This document shows positions 9,901 through 19,182 of a stretch of DNA of 64,000 nucleotides, one piece after another. Under the pieces are notes generated by a model, which ran no database searches, was not told where the DNA came from, and worked only from the letters and a program-made list of their open reading frames with translations. The position numbers and the translations under genes were made by a program. Origin of the DNA: Spirosoma terrae (GTDB lineage: Bacteria > Bacteroidota > Bacteroidia > Cytophagales > Spirosomataceae); assembly GCF_010435915.1 (NCBI RefSeq), contig NZ_JAAFZH010000003.1, positions 372,001 to 436,000 of the forward strand, given 5' to 3'. Within the stretch, counting starts at the first letter, position 1. Each line of letters starts with the position of its first letter.

Positions 9901-10535
9901 TGCTGTTTGATGATAAGTCTCCGCGATTTGCGAATTTATATGAAATGCTACGTGGTCGGCTGGCGGGCGTTACGGTTACTCAGTCTTCTTTAACGGGTAG
10001 CTATCAGGTGGTTGTTCGTGGAGCGGGCTCGTTCAGAAGTAGTCCGCAGCCTTTGTTTTTACTCGATGGAATGCCCATTCAGGATACGGATGGTACAGCG
10101 TTGCTTACCTTTAATCCAAATGATATTGAACGGATTGAATTGCTGAAAAATGCTTCAACATCCGGGATTTATGGTGTACGGGGTGGCAACGGAGTCATTG
10201 CCTTCTATTCAAAAGTATTTCGGCCTGGGCAGTCAGCCGAGAATAAAAAAACAGGGTCGAAAATCATACAACTAATTGGTTATCCATCCGTTCAGCGCGA
10301 TTTTTACGTACCTCGTTATGAGGTGGCTCCAGGTGAGTCTCAGGTGGACATTACGTCCCGTATCGACCGGCGGGACGTAATGTACTGGAAACCGCTCATG
10401 CAAACAGATGGGCAGGGCAACTGCCAGCTACAGTTTCCGCTATCGGACGTAGTCCGAACGGTGCGAATAAGTGTGCAGGGGATCACAGCGGAAGGCCGTC
10501 CTGTTGTGGGATCAACGTTGCTACGTGTGCAGTGA
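6969..10535 (+). CDS. Carboxypeptidase-regulatory/MG2/TonB-plug fusion protein without a barrel
   Basis: A 1188-residue secreted or outer-membrane-associated protein. It has a signal peptide (ending near LVLAQ), a CarboxypepD_reg-like domain (about 26-115), a central MG2-like macroglobulin domain that starts LFLHIDKPVYATGDRIW (about 408), a second regulatory-like domain (about 820-900) and a TonB-plug-like domain (about 985-1095: LYEMLRGRLAGV, FLLDGMPI, IERIELLKNASTSGIYG). A short macroglobulin-like tail follows; there is no beta-barrel. Such fusions occur in Bacteroidota and are named after the plug, but their role is unknown. Binding a TonB receptor or SusC-like partner is conceivable. The gene is followed by a small beta-barrel protein 52 nt downstream. 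Confidence 0.82.
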   Translation: MIRWLLIVGLVAGLIAGANQLVLAQITTTLSGYVVDAATGKPMPFANVYLNGSTRGALTDEKGHFSLPNVPLGNVEVVASFLGYQPERRTLRFDDDQPKTINFRLKPSDQVLAAVTVRGNLKKWQRQLRQFKKQLLGEPFGGQCEIINSDVLSFTEENGHLIATATEPLVIENHALGYKLWYDLMHFDGTFQKVYYAGSTRFEELKPNDERQANRFRRNRMRAYLGSTRHLMASLIDSTYEQEGFLVYQENMTAPVARTPAGRITLAGSVSPKGHLMPLTIKNLIRPGRLGFERLLVSHLPLVVFYTPSVSTYSPYTDARYAYTQIRLPNGQMQLTADGTVTLPYGAEIQGSLSDDRLSTMLPADWNPDQADKSSPTGESVITQGKLLPPDARLGRIATAFKEKFQTLAPALFLHIDKPVYATGDRIWLSAYLLDANTNRRPAGETAIQVDLLTSSGRLVQHQWLKVVDGRATGDFRLSDTLSAGTYQVRAYTDEDDGQHRPAFSRQIAVYNLLERPATARADTVKKPLDIRVLPEGGRWVSGIPARLGIKAVAPDGLGRKVTGQLIDDLGAEVARFTTNALGIGSLVMTPVAGRTYHVQAIALSERVPNLVGSATLLPAESDGLVFSVDAVSDSSRLWVSVAGTNRPKLDSVYILIQQQGHLVDQRKILLQDGMARVSLSMAMLPAGVNQITLYDAAARPQGERLVFLPEHVTPVRVLFSLNKPRYQPRERARLSITLNDDGLPALAALSASITDADQVSDDTASATIRTHLLLTGELRGRVEQPNLYFTDNSPETRRALDDLLLTQGWRRVHGTPETELLGGVSIKGRILDAKNVPLPGAQFILASTKEGESFVKSAGADEKGRFRLAGLAIADTMRLITQITDIQLKPIINEKAYFVLETSGSTWDADTLFGMPDWAALRAQLDAMRIRQEENADFYRDKTIKVLKEVTVRARKIDERPDDIKRRSLHGEADATLLFDDKSPRFANLYEMLRGRLAGVTVTQSSLTGSYQVVVRGAGSFRSSPQPLFLLDGMPIQDTDGTALLTFNPNDIERIELLKNASTSGIYGVRGGNGVIAFYSKVFRPGQSAENKKTGSKIIQLIGYPSVQRDFYVPRYEVAPGESQVDITSRIDRRDVMYWKPLMQTDGQGNCQLQFPLSDVVRTVRISVQGITAEGRPVVGSTLLRVQ

Positions 10536-10587
10536 TTGATTAAAAATAGTAGTTTTATGAAGCAATCAGTAAAAGAAGTATCCAGCC

Positions 10588-11244
10588 ATGAACAGTCCAT
10601 TACTTGCAGCATTAATGAGTTGTCTGGTAGTTAGTACGCTCCAGGCACAGCCTTTTGAGAAGCCAGCCAATCGGTTTGGATTTGGCATTTTTGCCGGAGC
10701 TAACGCAGTTTATCCTATTATTAGAACGCAGTACCCATATCATTACAAATCTCAAATCAATGTATTAGCTGGAGTTGATCTCCAGTATCGTTTGAATAGC
10801 CGTTCCTCGTTGCATATGCAGCCATCCTGGACGCAGGTCAAAGACCTGAAACGTAACGATTATTCAGAAACTCCGGCGTTAAGTCTGAGTACACTGAAGC
10901 TGCCATTCCTGTATCGGAACTACTTTTTGCCGCATCGTAAACTCTTATTTTTCCAGATTGGAGGGAGCTACAACTATCTTATCGATGGCCAGTTTCGGGA
11001 GGAAATTATCATGAACTGTTTTATAGGGCCATGTCCAGTCTTATACAGCAATCTTAGCTCGTCAAATAAATCCGCACTAAGTGGTGTGGCAGGTCTGGGG
11101 CTTATGATTGATCTGCCCAAAGTCAGTATTCCGATTACCCTGAACTATGAGCGTTACGTTACTGGGTATCAATTCTCAACTGAGTATAACAGGGTTAAGG
11201 TAAAATCGGAGGGGTTTTCGATCACAACGGGCGTAAACTTCTAA
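10588..11244 (+). CDS. Outer membrane beta-barrel protein (PorT-like)
   Basis: A 218-residue protein with a signal peptide (about 1-20, ending LQAQ) and alternating hydrophobic/polar strands typical of small 8-10-strand barrels: FGFGIFAGANAVYP, INVLAGVDLQYRLN, LKLPFLYRNYF, FFQIGGSYNYL and a final SITTGVNF strand. It resembles the outer-membrane beta-barrel (PorT family) group. Function is unknown. It is probably co-transcribed with the preceding plug-fusion gene and ends before a strong bidirectional terminator. Confidence 0.75.
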   Translation: MNSPLLAALMSCLVVSTLQAQPFEKPANRFGFGIFAGANAVYPIIRTQYPYHYKSQINVLAGVDLQYRLNSRSSLHMQPSWTQVKDLKRNDYSETPALSLSTLKLPFLYRNYFLPHRKLLFFQIGGSYNYLIDGQFREEIIMNCFIGPCPVLYSNLSSSNKSALSGVAGLGLMIDLPKVSIPITLNYERYVTGYQFSTEYNRVKVKSEGFSITTGVNF

Positions 11245-11284
11245 AAAGGAACCTGCTTAAACCTTTATCGATAGATTTCCAATT

Positions 11285-11318
11285 GCGATTTTGTCCTGCG
11301 TCAGCAGGACAAAATCGC
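11285..11318. terminator. Bidirectional terminator hairpin
   Basis: A perfect 15-bp stem (11285-11299 with 11304-11318) with a 4-nt loop sits between two convergent genes. The stem contains runs of T and A on its outer half, so it can work in both directions. Confidence 0.8.
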
Positions 11319-11367
11319 TGCCTATAATTTAGAACGTTTAAACAGTTTCAACGGTTGAAAAATACGT

Positions 11368-11838
11368 TTATAACGTAACGGTGCCGACCTGACTATAGCT
11401 AACCCGGCCATCTTGTAGCTGGGCATAGGCTCTAAAATAGTACGTTCCCTTAGCAGCACCGTTGACTCCGACAGAACTCGGTGACGCAGTGCCGCTTGCT
11501 TTAACAACCGAGCTGGTTCCCGATGGGTCGGCTAAGGAAGGTGTTTTATTGGTTAGGGAATAGCATACACCTAACTCGGTTATGGTCGTACGGGGCGCTG
11601 GGGTAACCGTGAACGTAAAGCTGATAACCGACCCTCGACCAGTTATTGTGAAGACATCAGTTGTTGGAACGCTCACAGCAGGTAAGTTCGAATTAGTTGG
11701 ATCTATTTCTTTAGGCTCAAGATTCCATTTGGAACAACCGACCAGCAATGAGCAACTAACGACCAGAATCGTTGTGAGAAAAGAGGTGCTTGCGTAAGAG
11801 GTTCCAGTAACTCGGAGAGCATTAAGAACAGTAGCCAT
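11368..11838 (-). CDS. Putative lipoprotein with FN3-like domain
   Basis: A 156-residue protein. An N-terminal hydrophobic segment ends in a lipobox (LLVGCS), predicting a lipid-anchored protein. The rest has the Bacteroidota FN3-like pattern ITELGVCYSLTNKTPSLAD ... YYFRAYAQLQDGRVSYSQ, a single beta-sandwich domain. No enzyme motif is visible. The start could be later than the first ATG, because about 20 residues precede the hydrophobic stretch. Function unknown; cell-surface role inferred. Confidence 0.7.
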   Translation of the reverse strand: MATVLNALRVTGTSYASTSFLTTILVVSCSLLVGCSKWNLEPKEIDPTNSNLPAVSVPTTDVFTITGRGSVISFTFTVTPAPRTTITELGVCYSLTNKTPSLADPSGTSSVVKASGTASPSSVGVNGAAKGTYYFRAYAQLQDGRVSYSQVGTVTL

Positions 11839-12016
11839 GTTTACAGATAGTTATGCTTTACTAAAATAACTATCCCAACCACGAACAGGTAAACCTTTTG
11901 AGTGATCGGTTGCTGACGGACAACGTAGCGATCCGCGTATGATACTGATTGACCATCTGGCTTTCTTAATCGCACACTACGCTACGAAAATGGAAGTCAG
12001 GAGCAGCACAAATCCG

Positions 12017-12526
12017 TTAAAACGTCATGACAAAAAACTGGCAGAGGAAGGTTTGACCAAACTCATGAATTTGACGTTGATACGTAGGCTGGAAACCATA
12101 TTGTTGGTAATAGGCGACCAGTTTTGGCCGGATTGCATCGGTTTCGAGTTGTAATGTGTGAATCCCGTTTCGAAGACATTCGGCCCGGCAGAAATCGAGG
12201 ATAGCCGCAAACAGATTTTGGCCGCCAAACTGCCGCCGGATCGCTAATTTGTGGATGAACCCCGACGTATGAGCGGGAGTATCGGGCCAGAAAAGAGGAT
12301 CTTCCCACTGCAGAATAAATACGGCAGCGGGCTCAGGCGCCAAGCCGTCTTCCCGATCCGCATACATAACGTAGAGCTTGTCGCGCGTGAAGGAGTCAAC
12401 CAGATTATCGAGGGTCAGCGTGTCAAGCTCCCATAATTCCTGCTCATTGTCGACGAGCCATTGGCCAACCTCGCGTAAGATGTCGATAGCCAGTTCGGGC
12501 TGATCGTTTCGGAACGAAAATTTCAT
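12017..12526 (-). CDS. GNAT family N-acetyltransferase
   Basis: A 169-residue acetyl-CoA-dependent acetyltransferase. The central acetyl-CoA-binding region is HKLAIRRQFGGQNLFAAILDFC, followed by LQLETDAIRPKLVAYYQQYGF, the usual beta4-alpha3 and C-terminal YYxxxGF arrangement. Substrate unknown. It lies just downstream of a thioredoxin-reductase-like gene in the same direction, with a spacer of about 115 nt. Confidence 0.85.
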   Translation of the reverse strand: MKFSFRNDQPELAIDILREVGQWLVDNEQELWELDTLTLDNLVDSFTRDKLYVMYADREDGLAPEPAAVFILQWEDPLFWPDTPAHTSGFIHKLAIRRQFGGQNLFAAILDFCRAECLRNGIHTLQLETDAIRPKLVAYYQQYGFQPTYQRQIHEFGQTFLCQFFVMTF

Positions 12527-12641
12527 GGGTGAAATCTATCACTTTTTTACCGGTTGAGAATGCTCAATTCGGTTTTTACATGATAGATTTCGCCACATGG
12601 CTACGTACCGTTTTGCTAGTTTAGCAGTAGGTATTCGTCAA

Positions 12642-13577
12642 TTAATTTGCCGTCTGCGCCGATAAGGCCGCAATTTTTTCCTCGATGAGCGTTCTGTTGA
12701 TCATAACCCCGGCCAGATTGCCTTTGGTAGCGGCTACGAGTACCTGACGCATCGGTGAGCTGTTGTCGCCCGCTGCATAAACGCCCGGAATGCTGGTTTC
12801 GCCAAAAGCCGAAACGCTGATATAACCTGGTTCGTCGATTTTGCAACCCAATCGCTGGGCTAAATCGCTGTGTTGTCGGAACGCTACCCGGCTGAACACG
12901 GCATCTAGTACATGGTCAGTCCCATCGGTAAAACGCAGCGTTTTTAATTGCCCATGCTGATGCTCGATTGCCGCGATTTCTTTTTCGATAATGGGAATAT
13001 TGAGTGCTGCAATGATCTGCCGATGCTCGTCTGAAATAGTTGCCGGTCCGTTCGTAAAGAGCGTCATGTTGGGACTCCAATGCTGAATATGCCAGGCCAT
13101 TTCATATGCAGTATCGCCATTAGCAATAATCCCCAACTGTTGGCCATGAACCTCATAACCGTGGCAGTAGGGGCAATGAAGCACCGAAATACCCCAGCAC
13201 GCTGCAAAGCCTGGAATGGCTGGCATACTGTCTTCGACTCCCGTTGCCAGGATCAACTTTTTTGCGTCGAACTGTTGATCCGTAATTGTCCTGACGACAA
13301 AACCATCTACCGTTTTTTTCGCATCAATGACCCGATCGGCCAGAAACGAAACGGTTGGGTACTTTAGCAATTGTTCGCGGGCAACAGCCGCAATTTGGGC
13401 GGGTGTTTCACCGTCGCGAGTCAGAAAGCTATGGGAGTGCGGAGTCTGGCGGTTGCAGGGTTTTCCGCTGTCGATCACAAGAACCTTACGTAGTGAACGC
13501 CCTAGAATCAACGCGGCACTCAACCCCGCGTAACTTCCCCCGACAATGATTGCGTCGAATTGTTGTTCCTGTTCCAT
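12642..13577 (-). CDS. Thioredoxin-reductase-like NAD(P)/FAD-dependent oxidoreductase
   Basis: A 311-residue flavoprotein. It has the FAD-binding motif VGGSYAGLSAA near the N-terminus, a CPYC redox pair in HCPYCHGYE (about residues 135-142), a second nucleotide-binding region (GIIANGDTAYEMA) and the terminal FAD motif GVYAAGDNSSP. The upstream open frame reaches 13790, but the ATG at 13575-13577 places the FAD motif in the usual position; I used it. It probably reduces a thioredoxin-like or small-molecule disulfide. The CPYC spacing is that of the low-molecular-weight TrxR family. Confidence 0.9.
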   Translation of the reverse strand: MEQEQQFDAIIVGGSYAGLSAALILGRSLRKVLVIDSGKPCNRQTPHSHSFLTRDGETPAQIAAVAREQLLKYPTVSFLADRVIDAKKTVDGFVVRTITDQQFDAKKLILATGVEDSMPAIPGFAACWGISVLHCPYCHGYEVHGQQLGIIANGDTAYEMAWHIQHWSPNMTLFTNGPATISDEHRQIIAALNIPIIEKEIAAIEHQHGQLKTLRFTDGTDHVLDAVFSRVAFRQHSDLAQRLGCKIDEPGYISVSAFGETSIPGVYAAGDNSSPMRQVLVAATKGNLAGVMINRTLIEEKIAALSAQTAN

Positions 13578-13830
13578 CCTGGTCGTGTTTTGTTTTATGT
13601 AGAATAAATAGTCTGTTTGTGCAACGGAGTTGCATTTACGAAGGTTCCTCTTAGCCGAAAGACGCATCATTTTAGTTGGAATAACAGGGTAAGTGGCAGA
13701 GTTGTCAGCTAGAAAAGTTTCAGGTAGTTGCCGGAAAAAAAATATAAAGTTGTATGTGTCTAATCGATGTGAATTAGTTGTAATATTCATCCTGATGATA
13801 GCTTTTTAGCTGAGTATATCCCACCCGTCT

Positions 13831-16800
13831 ATGTATCTTCGTTACGTTACGTTCTTAGTTGTATTTTGTTGTATATGTATCAGCTCGGCAAACGCTGATT
13901 GTCTAGCACCCCAGTATCCGTATGTGTCAGAGATAAACCATCAGTCGGCTAGTTTATACTGGACATACGCGGGCAGTAACCAGCCTACGTATCAGGTGCA
14001 ATGGCGTTCGGCTGGCAATGCGTCATGGCATATCGAGTCGCCCGTAAATACGACCTTGCTTTCGTTAACGGGACTAGTCAATAATACAGCCTACGAATGG
14101 CGAGTGCGGACTATTTGCGCAACGGGTGATACGTCGTCATTTTCCAGTTCGTCATCGTTTCAGACGAACTGTATAAAACCAGACTATCTGTCTACTAACC
14201 GAATCGATATACAGTCGACGGAGCTACGGTGGGGTGGATTTTATGGACCAGGAACGTATGAGGTACAATGGCGACCTGTTGGCGCTACTTCCTGGAATGT
14301 GATAGAAAATCTCGTTAATAGTTATGTTACGTTGGTTAGTCTGCCACTTGATACCTATTTTGAATGGCGGGTTCGCAAAGGTTGTGGTAATGGAGCTTAC
14401 TCCGATTTTGTGAATGGTACGGTGTTCAATACGCCTTGTTTGAGTCCGCTGAATCTTTTTGCTGGAAATGTAGGCATAGATGCCGCAGAATTAATATGGA
14501 CAAGTCAGGTATCGGGAACTCGCTTTGATTTACAATGGCGACAGGTGGGAGCCTCAACCTGGAATGTTGTCGAAAACATTTCAGGAACAGACTATACGAT
14601 CAAAGGCCTCACCAATGAAACGACGTATGAATGGCAAGTGCGGTCAAGTTGCTCGGCTACGTCGAAGTCGGATTATACCAATATCCAAACCTTTCGAACG
14701 CGTTGTCCTGAACCTGCTAATTTGACGGTAAGTTCGGTAACGTATAACGATGCTACGTTAGAATGGCAATCGATAAGTCCGGTTAATCTGCAATGGCGGC
14801 AAGTAGGGGCTTCGGCCTGGAGCACAGCGTTGGGAGTGAGTCCAAATTATAGTTTAGGAGGTTTAATCAATAATACAAGCTATGAGTTACGGATTCAGAC
14901 TGTTTGTGCGGGTGGTTCAGTGTCGGCTTATTCACCGATAAAAACGATAATGACGCGATGCGAACCTCCTTCATCCCCTTATGCTTACGCTGGTAGTAAT
15001 GGGGTATTGCAGCTCTCCTGGTACAGTAATACGATCAGTTTGGTTGAGGTACAATGGCGAGTAGCTGGAACGCTAGACTGGCAGTCAAAGAAGGGTATTT
15101 CTGGTAGAGAATATACCATTACAGGGTTGACAGAGGGCATATTTTACGAATGGCGGGTTCGGTCAACGTGTTCTTCTACCGAATACTCTGAATTTGTGAC
15201 CGGGCAATCCATGATTATCCCTTGCACAGCGGCTACGGTAGTACGTCAGGAGAATATGACAGATACCAGTATTGATCTGGTATGGAATGATACTGCACCG
15301 GGAACGTACGAAGTACAATGGCGGCTAGTAAATACAACTAACTGGGCAACCGTATCGGGCATTACTACAACCCGTTATAAGTTAACCGGATTAGCCAATA
15401 ATTCATCGTATGAATGGCGTTTACGAAAAGCATGTTCGTCAACCTCACTTTCTGAATATACATACCCGACCAGTTTTACGATACGTTGTCAGCAGCCCGC
15501 ATACTTCGCTAGTCAGAATGTGAGTTATTCTTCCGCAACCTTAACCTGGAATAGTGACTATTACTCCAATGGGCCTTATGAACTTCAATACCGACCTGCT
15601 GGGACTACTGGTTGGACTTCAGTTTTCAATCTGTCAATATCGTATTCACTAACTGGATTAGCGGGAAATACAACCTACGAATGGCGGGTTCGGTCAACGT
15701 GTTCGGCGGCTGATTTTTCGGCTATTCAAACATTTATTACACAATGCAATCAGCCAATCCTGGAAACGAGCGTCACAAATACTGATGTAAACTGGGCTGA
15801 GCTGCAATGGCATACTTCGGGCAATGCCAGGCAGTACGAGATTCAATACCGGGCTGTTACAAACACTGACTGGATTACTGTGCGACCAGACGGTAGTGAA
15901 ATCGGCTCTGATTATGTCAGCCCAAAGCGATATACACTCTATGGCCTGCAGCCGGGGCAAACCTACGTCTGGCGTATACGGCTACGCTGTTCTGACTCTG
16001 TGTATTCCGATTTTGTGGACGGGGCCTCATTCACTACGTCCTGCACCATACCTATTTATCTGTACGGATCTCAGCTGGGGGGATCAACGTTGGTAATTTC
16101 CTGGAGTGGGCCAACTTTGTTATCGACTTATGAACTACAATGGCGGCAAGTGGGGGCTTCGGTTTGGAACGAAGTGAGTGGTATAACTGCTAAATCGTAT
16201 CAGATTTCCGGTCTTCCTTCCGGTGCCAGCTATGAGTTTCGGGTTCGGCAGCTTTGTTCGGCGGGAGTCGTCAGCGAATTTTCGGCAATCAGAACCTATA
16301 CATTGCTGTGTCATAACCCAACCGTTATAGCAACCACTACGTCGGCAACTTCTATCCGGCTTACCTGGTCGTATTGGGAGCTAAGTGATGCCGAGTCGGC
16401 CGCAAGGATACATGAGCTACGGTATCGGGTTGCGGGATCGGAAACATGGACGATCCTATCGGGTATAACTGGAAAAAGCTATTCGCTGACTGGGCTCGTA
16501 GCTGGCAGTATATACGAATATCAGGTAGTTTCGATCTGCGAATCAGGGATGTCACAAAACTATTTAGCGACTTATAGGCATTCACTAAGTTGTCCAGCCA
16601 CGTTTCCTGGCGGTGTCAATGCGGGTAATACGTCGGCTGTGTTAACGTGGTTCGGCAGTCAGGAAAACGGCTATCGACTGCGCTGGCGTGTGGCCGGAAC
16701 GCTACATTGGAACGAAAAAGCCGTACTGGATAAGACCTATGCCTTAACAGGTTTAACGAATAATACGCGCTATGAATGGAGTGTTGCTACGGACTGCGGG

Positions 16801-19176
16801 GGTGATTTTTTGTCCGATTTTTTGCCCATACAAACGTTTCAGACAGCGTGCGCTACCATTAACAGTGTATTCACAAACAGCATAGGGGCAAACCGGGCTC
16901 AACTTTACTGGTATGTAAATGGACTGCTATCAGAGGCTACCTTTACGGTACAATACCGAGTTAAGGGAGCGGTAGTCTGGTCGGAACGGACTGGTTTAAC
17001 AGCCACGTCTTTATCACTGACAGGCCTGGCTAACAACAGTTTCTATGAAGCAAGAGTTAAAGTGTCTTGTGGAAATGAAGAGCTAATCTCCAGCATACTT
17101 ACGTTTAAAACGGCTTGTGGAACTCCCTATAACTGGACTACATCCGTGATTACCTCGCAAACGGCGGGGATAGTCTGGGTCCCTAACGCAGACAACGCGC
17201 CTATTGACTTGCAATGGCGAAACGTAGACGATGGCCAGGACTGGCAGGAGGTTTCTAATCTGACGGGAGGGAGTTACATACTGACGGGATTGGCACCTGG
17301 TACTAACTATAGCTTTCGGGTACGTTCGGTATGCTCCCTGTCTGACCGAACAACCTGGGGATATCCGATCTCATTTTCAACGCTTTCTACTCCAAAACTG
17401 CTGAATGTGTCTGTCAATACCATTACAGCACAATCGGCTACTGTAAGTTGGGGCGACGAATCCATCAATGCAACCTACAGGGTGCAATGGCGAAAAGTCG
17501 ACGGTAGCTGGGCTACAAGCGGGCCTATCACTACAAAAGTTTATATGCTTTCAAACCTGGAACTAAATACTAACTATGAAGTTCGGGTAGGTTATTTAGG
17601 CTCTGACAATGGAGTGACTTATGGTCCAGTTAGCTCATTTACAACCTATTGTTATCCGGTAGGGAGTTTGCAGGTAAGTATGATTACGTCGCAGTCCGCG
17701 CGTTTATCCTGGTTTACAAATTTCGATAGAACACCTGTTACTGTTCAGTGGCGAGTGATGGGCGTAACAGCCTGGAGTTCTGTATCGAGTGTGACTGCTG
17801 GAACTTATTCATTAACTGGCTTACAGGCAAACACTCTATATGAATGGCGAATTCAGACGCCTTGCTCAGAAAATACAAGTCAGACAACCTATTTATCGAG
17901 CTTCAGGACGGTATGTCAAATGCCAACAGGGCCGGAGGTGTTGTATGTAGCGTCAGGTGTGGCAACAGTGCGGTGGAGCGGAGTAGGTCCTGCCTACGCG
18001 ATTCGCTATCGGGCGGTAGGAGAAGCTGGCTGGACAAGCATTAACAATGTAACATCTACGACTTATTCGTTAACAGGGTTACAAACGGGCACTACGTATG
18101 AATGGGCAGTTGCAACGGTTTGTGAATCAACAGGTACTACTATCTATACGAGCGCCCTGCGATTTACAGCCAGTTGCAGTCAACCTGAAAATTTGGATGT
18201 CTATACCTCTAGTCCAAACCGGGCGCAATTAACCTGGTCTGGATTAGAGTCGTCATATCTACTTCAGTATCGGCCTTTGGGAACTTCAGTATGGATTAGT
18301 GTACCAGCCATTACGTCTCCTTATATTCTTGGCGGACTCAGTATGGGAACTGAATATGAATGGCGGGTCCGGGCTAGTTGCTCAACGGATAGTGAAGAGG
18401 CATTTCGTAAGGGATATACATTTTCTGTGTCCTGTTGGGATGTATATTCCTCAGAAAAAACAGCCTCTCCGATCACATCCAGTAGTGCTTCCTTACTATG
18501 GACAGTAAAGCCTCTGATGAATTATCAACTTCGATGGCGGGCGCAGGGAGCGACGGCCTGGGCGTATGCCCCGACTGGTGTTACGTCGCCCTATACATTG
18601 ACTGGATTGTCGAATAATTCACTGTATGAATGGCAGATCGCATCTGAATGTCAGCCTGATTTTGACCCTTCATCTGTTTTCCGGACAAGCTGCGATTCGC
18701 CGACAGCCCTTCAGGTCCAGAACATAACCTCGACTTCCAGCCAGCTTAAATGGAACAAGTCGGAGGAGAACGTAGCGTATGAGCTTCGATGGCGGCAAAC
18801 AGGATCTTCGACCTGGCATACTGTTTCGGGAATTTCTAGTCTCAGTTATTCGCTGACTGGCCTGAACAGCAGCACGGGCTATGAATGGCAGGTACGTAGC
18901 CAATGTTCGGGTGGTTCTGATTTTCCAATAACCGCTACGTTCAAAACGGTTGATGATTGCCAGTTGGGAACCTATACTATACGGTCGGGAGACTGGAACG
19001 ACCCGACTGTGTGGTCGTGTGGACGAATTCCGATAGCAACAGATCGTATTCAAATCAAACACACGATTTCAATACCCAATGGATTTTCGGCTACCATAGC
19101 TTCCGTCCGCTATGATACGGACGGAAAACTGATATTCGGTACTGGGGCAGGAATAAAAATAGCCGGTGGGCTGTAA
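13831..19176 (+). CDS. Secreted protein with 19 fibronectin type III repeats
   Basis: A 1781-residue extracellular protein with a signal peptide (about 1-22, ending ANA). I count 19 FN3 modules of about 89 residues, nearly all starting with a Cys-x-x-Pro type sequence, with a W closing the first strand block and a YEWRVRSxC motif near the end; the fourteenth module lacks the leading Cys. The Cys pairs suggest one disulfide per module. The last 70 residues form a different domain (SGDWNDPTVWSCGRIP ... QIKHTISIPNG) seen at the ends of Cytophagales surface proteins. No recognisable type IX sorting tail is present. An adhesin or matrix role is inferred. It converges on the CDF gene with a 6-nt gap. 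Confidence 0.85.
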   Translation: MYLRYVTFLVVFCCICISSANADCLAPQYPYVSEINHQSASLYWTYAGSNQPTYQVQWRSAGNASWHIESPVNTTLLSLTGLVNNTAYEWRVRTICATGDTSSFSSSSSFQTNCIKPDYLSTNRIDIQSTELRWGGFYGPGTYEVQWRPVGATSWNVIENLVNSYVTLVSLPLDTYFEWRVRKGCGNGAYSDFVNGTVFNTPCLSPLNLFAGNVGIDAAELIWTSQVSGTRFDLQWRQVGASTWNVVENISGTDYTIKGLTNETTYEWQVRSSCSATSKSDYTNIQTFRTRCPEPANLTVSSVTYNDATLEWQSISPVNLQWRQVGASAWSTALGVSPNYSLGGLINNTSYELRIQTVCAGGSVSAYSPIKTIMTRCEPPSSPYAYAGSNGVLQLSWYSNTISLVEVQWRVAGTLDWQSKKGISGREYTITGLTEGIFYEWRVRSTCSSTEYSEFVTGQSMIIPCTAATVVRQENMTDTSIDLVWNDTAPGTYEVQWRLVNTTNWATVSGITTTRYKLTGLANNSSYEWRLRKACSSTSLSEYTYPTSFTIRCQQPAYFASQNVSYSSATLTWNSDYYSNGPYELQYRPAGTTGWTSVFNLSISYSLTGLAGNTTYEWRVRSTCSAADFSAIQTFITQCNQPILETSVTNTDVNWAELQWHTSGNARQYEIQYRAVTNTDWITVRPDGSEIGSDYVSPKRYTLYGLQPGQTYVWRIRLRCSDSVYSDFVDGASFTTSCTIPIYLYGSQLGGSTLVISWSGPTLLSTYELQWRQVGASVWNEVSGITAKSYQISGLPSGASYEFRVRQLCSAGVVSEFSAIRTYTLLCHNPTVIATTTSATSIRLTWSYWELSDAESAARIHELRYRVAGSETWTILSGITGKSYSLTGLVAGSIYEYQVVSICESGMSQNYLATYRHSLSCPATFPGGVNAGNTSAVLTWFGSQENGYRLRWRVAGTLHWNEKAVLDKTYALTGLTNNTRYEWSVATDCGGDFLSDFLPIQTFQTACATINSVFTNSIGANRAQLYWYVNGLLSEATFTVQYRVKGAVVWSERTGLTATSLSLTGLANNSFYEARVKVSCGNEELISSILTFKTACGTPYNWTTSVITSQTAGIVWVPNADNAPIDLQWRNVDDGQDWQEVSNLTGGSYILTGLAPGTNYSFRVRSVCSLSDRTTWGYPISFSTLSTPKLLNVSVNTITAQSATVSWGDESINATYRVQWRKVDGSWATSGPITTKVYMLSNLELNTNYEVRVGYLGSDNGVTYGPVSSFTTYCYPVGSLQVSMITSQSARLSWFTNFDRTPVTVQWRVMGVTAWSSVSSVTAGTYSLTGLQANTLYEWRIQTPCSENTSQTTYLSSFRTVCQMPTGPEVLYVASGVATVRWSGVGPAYAIRYRAVGEAGWTSINNVTSTTYSLTGLQTGTTYEWAVATVCESTGTTIYTSALRFTASCSQPENLDVYTSSPNRAQLTWSGLESSYLLQYRPLGTSVWISVPAITSPYILGGLSMGTEYEWRVRASCSTDSEEAFRKGYTFSVSCWDVYSSEKTASPITSSSASLLWTVKPLMNYQLRWRAQGATAWAYAPTGVTSPYTLTGLSNNSLYEWQIASECQPDFDPSSVFRTSCDSPTALQVQNITSTSSQLKWNKSEENVAYELRWRQTGSSTWHTVSGISSLSYSLTGLNSSTGYEWQVRSQCSGGSDFPITATFKTVDDCQLGTYTIRSGDWNDPTVWSCGRIPIATDRIQIKHTISIPNGFSATIASVRYDTDGKLIFGTGAGIKIAGGL

Positions 19177-19182
19177 AGTAGA

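Noticed and set aside
13578-13790. N-terminal extension of the thioredoxin-reductase-like gene
   Set aside because: The FAD motif of this family begins a few residues after the start; the extension is not conserved-like.
13831-19176. CRISPR-like array
   Set aside because: The periodic sequence is coding FN3 repeats of about 267 nt with low identity, not short direct repeats with unique spacers. No CRISPR array or cas gene was seen.
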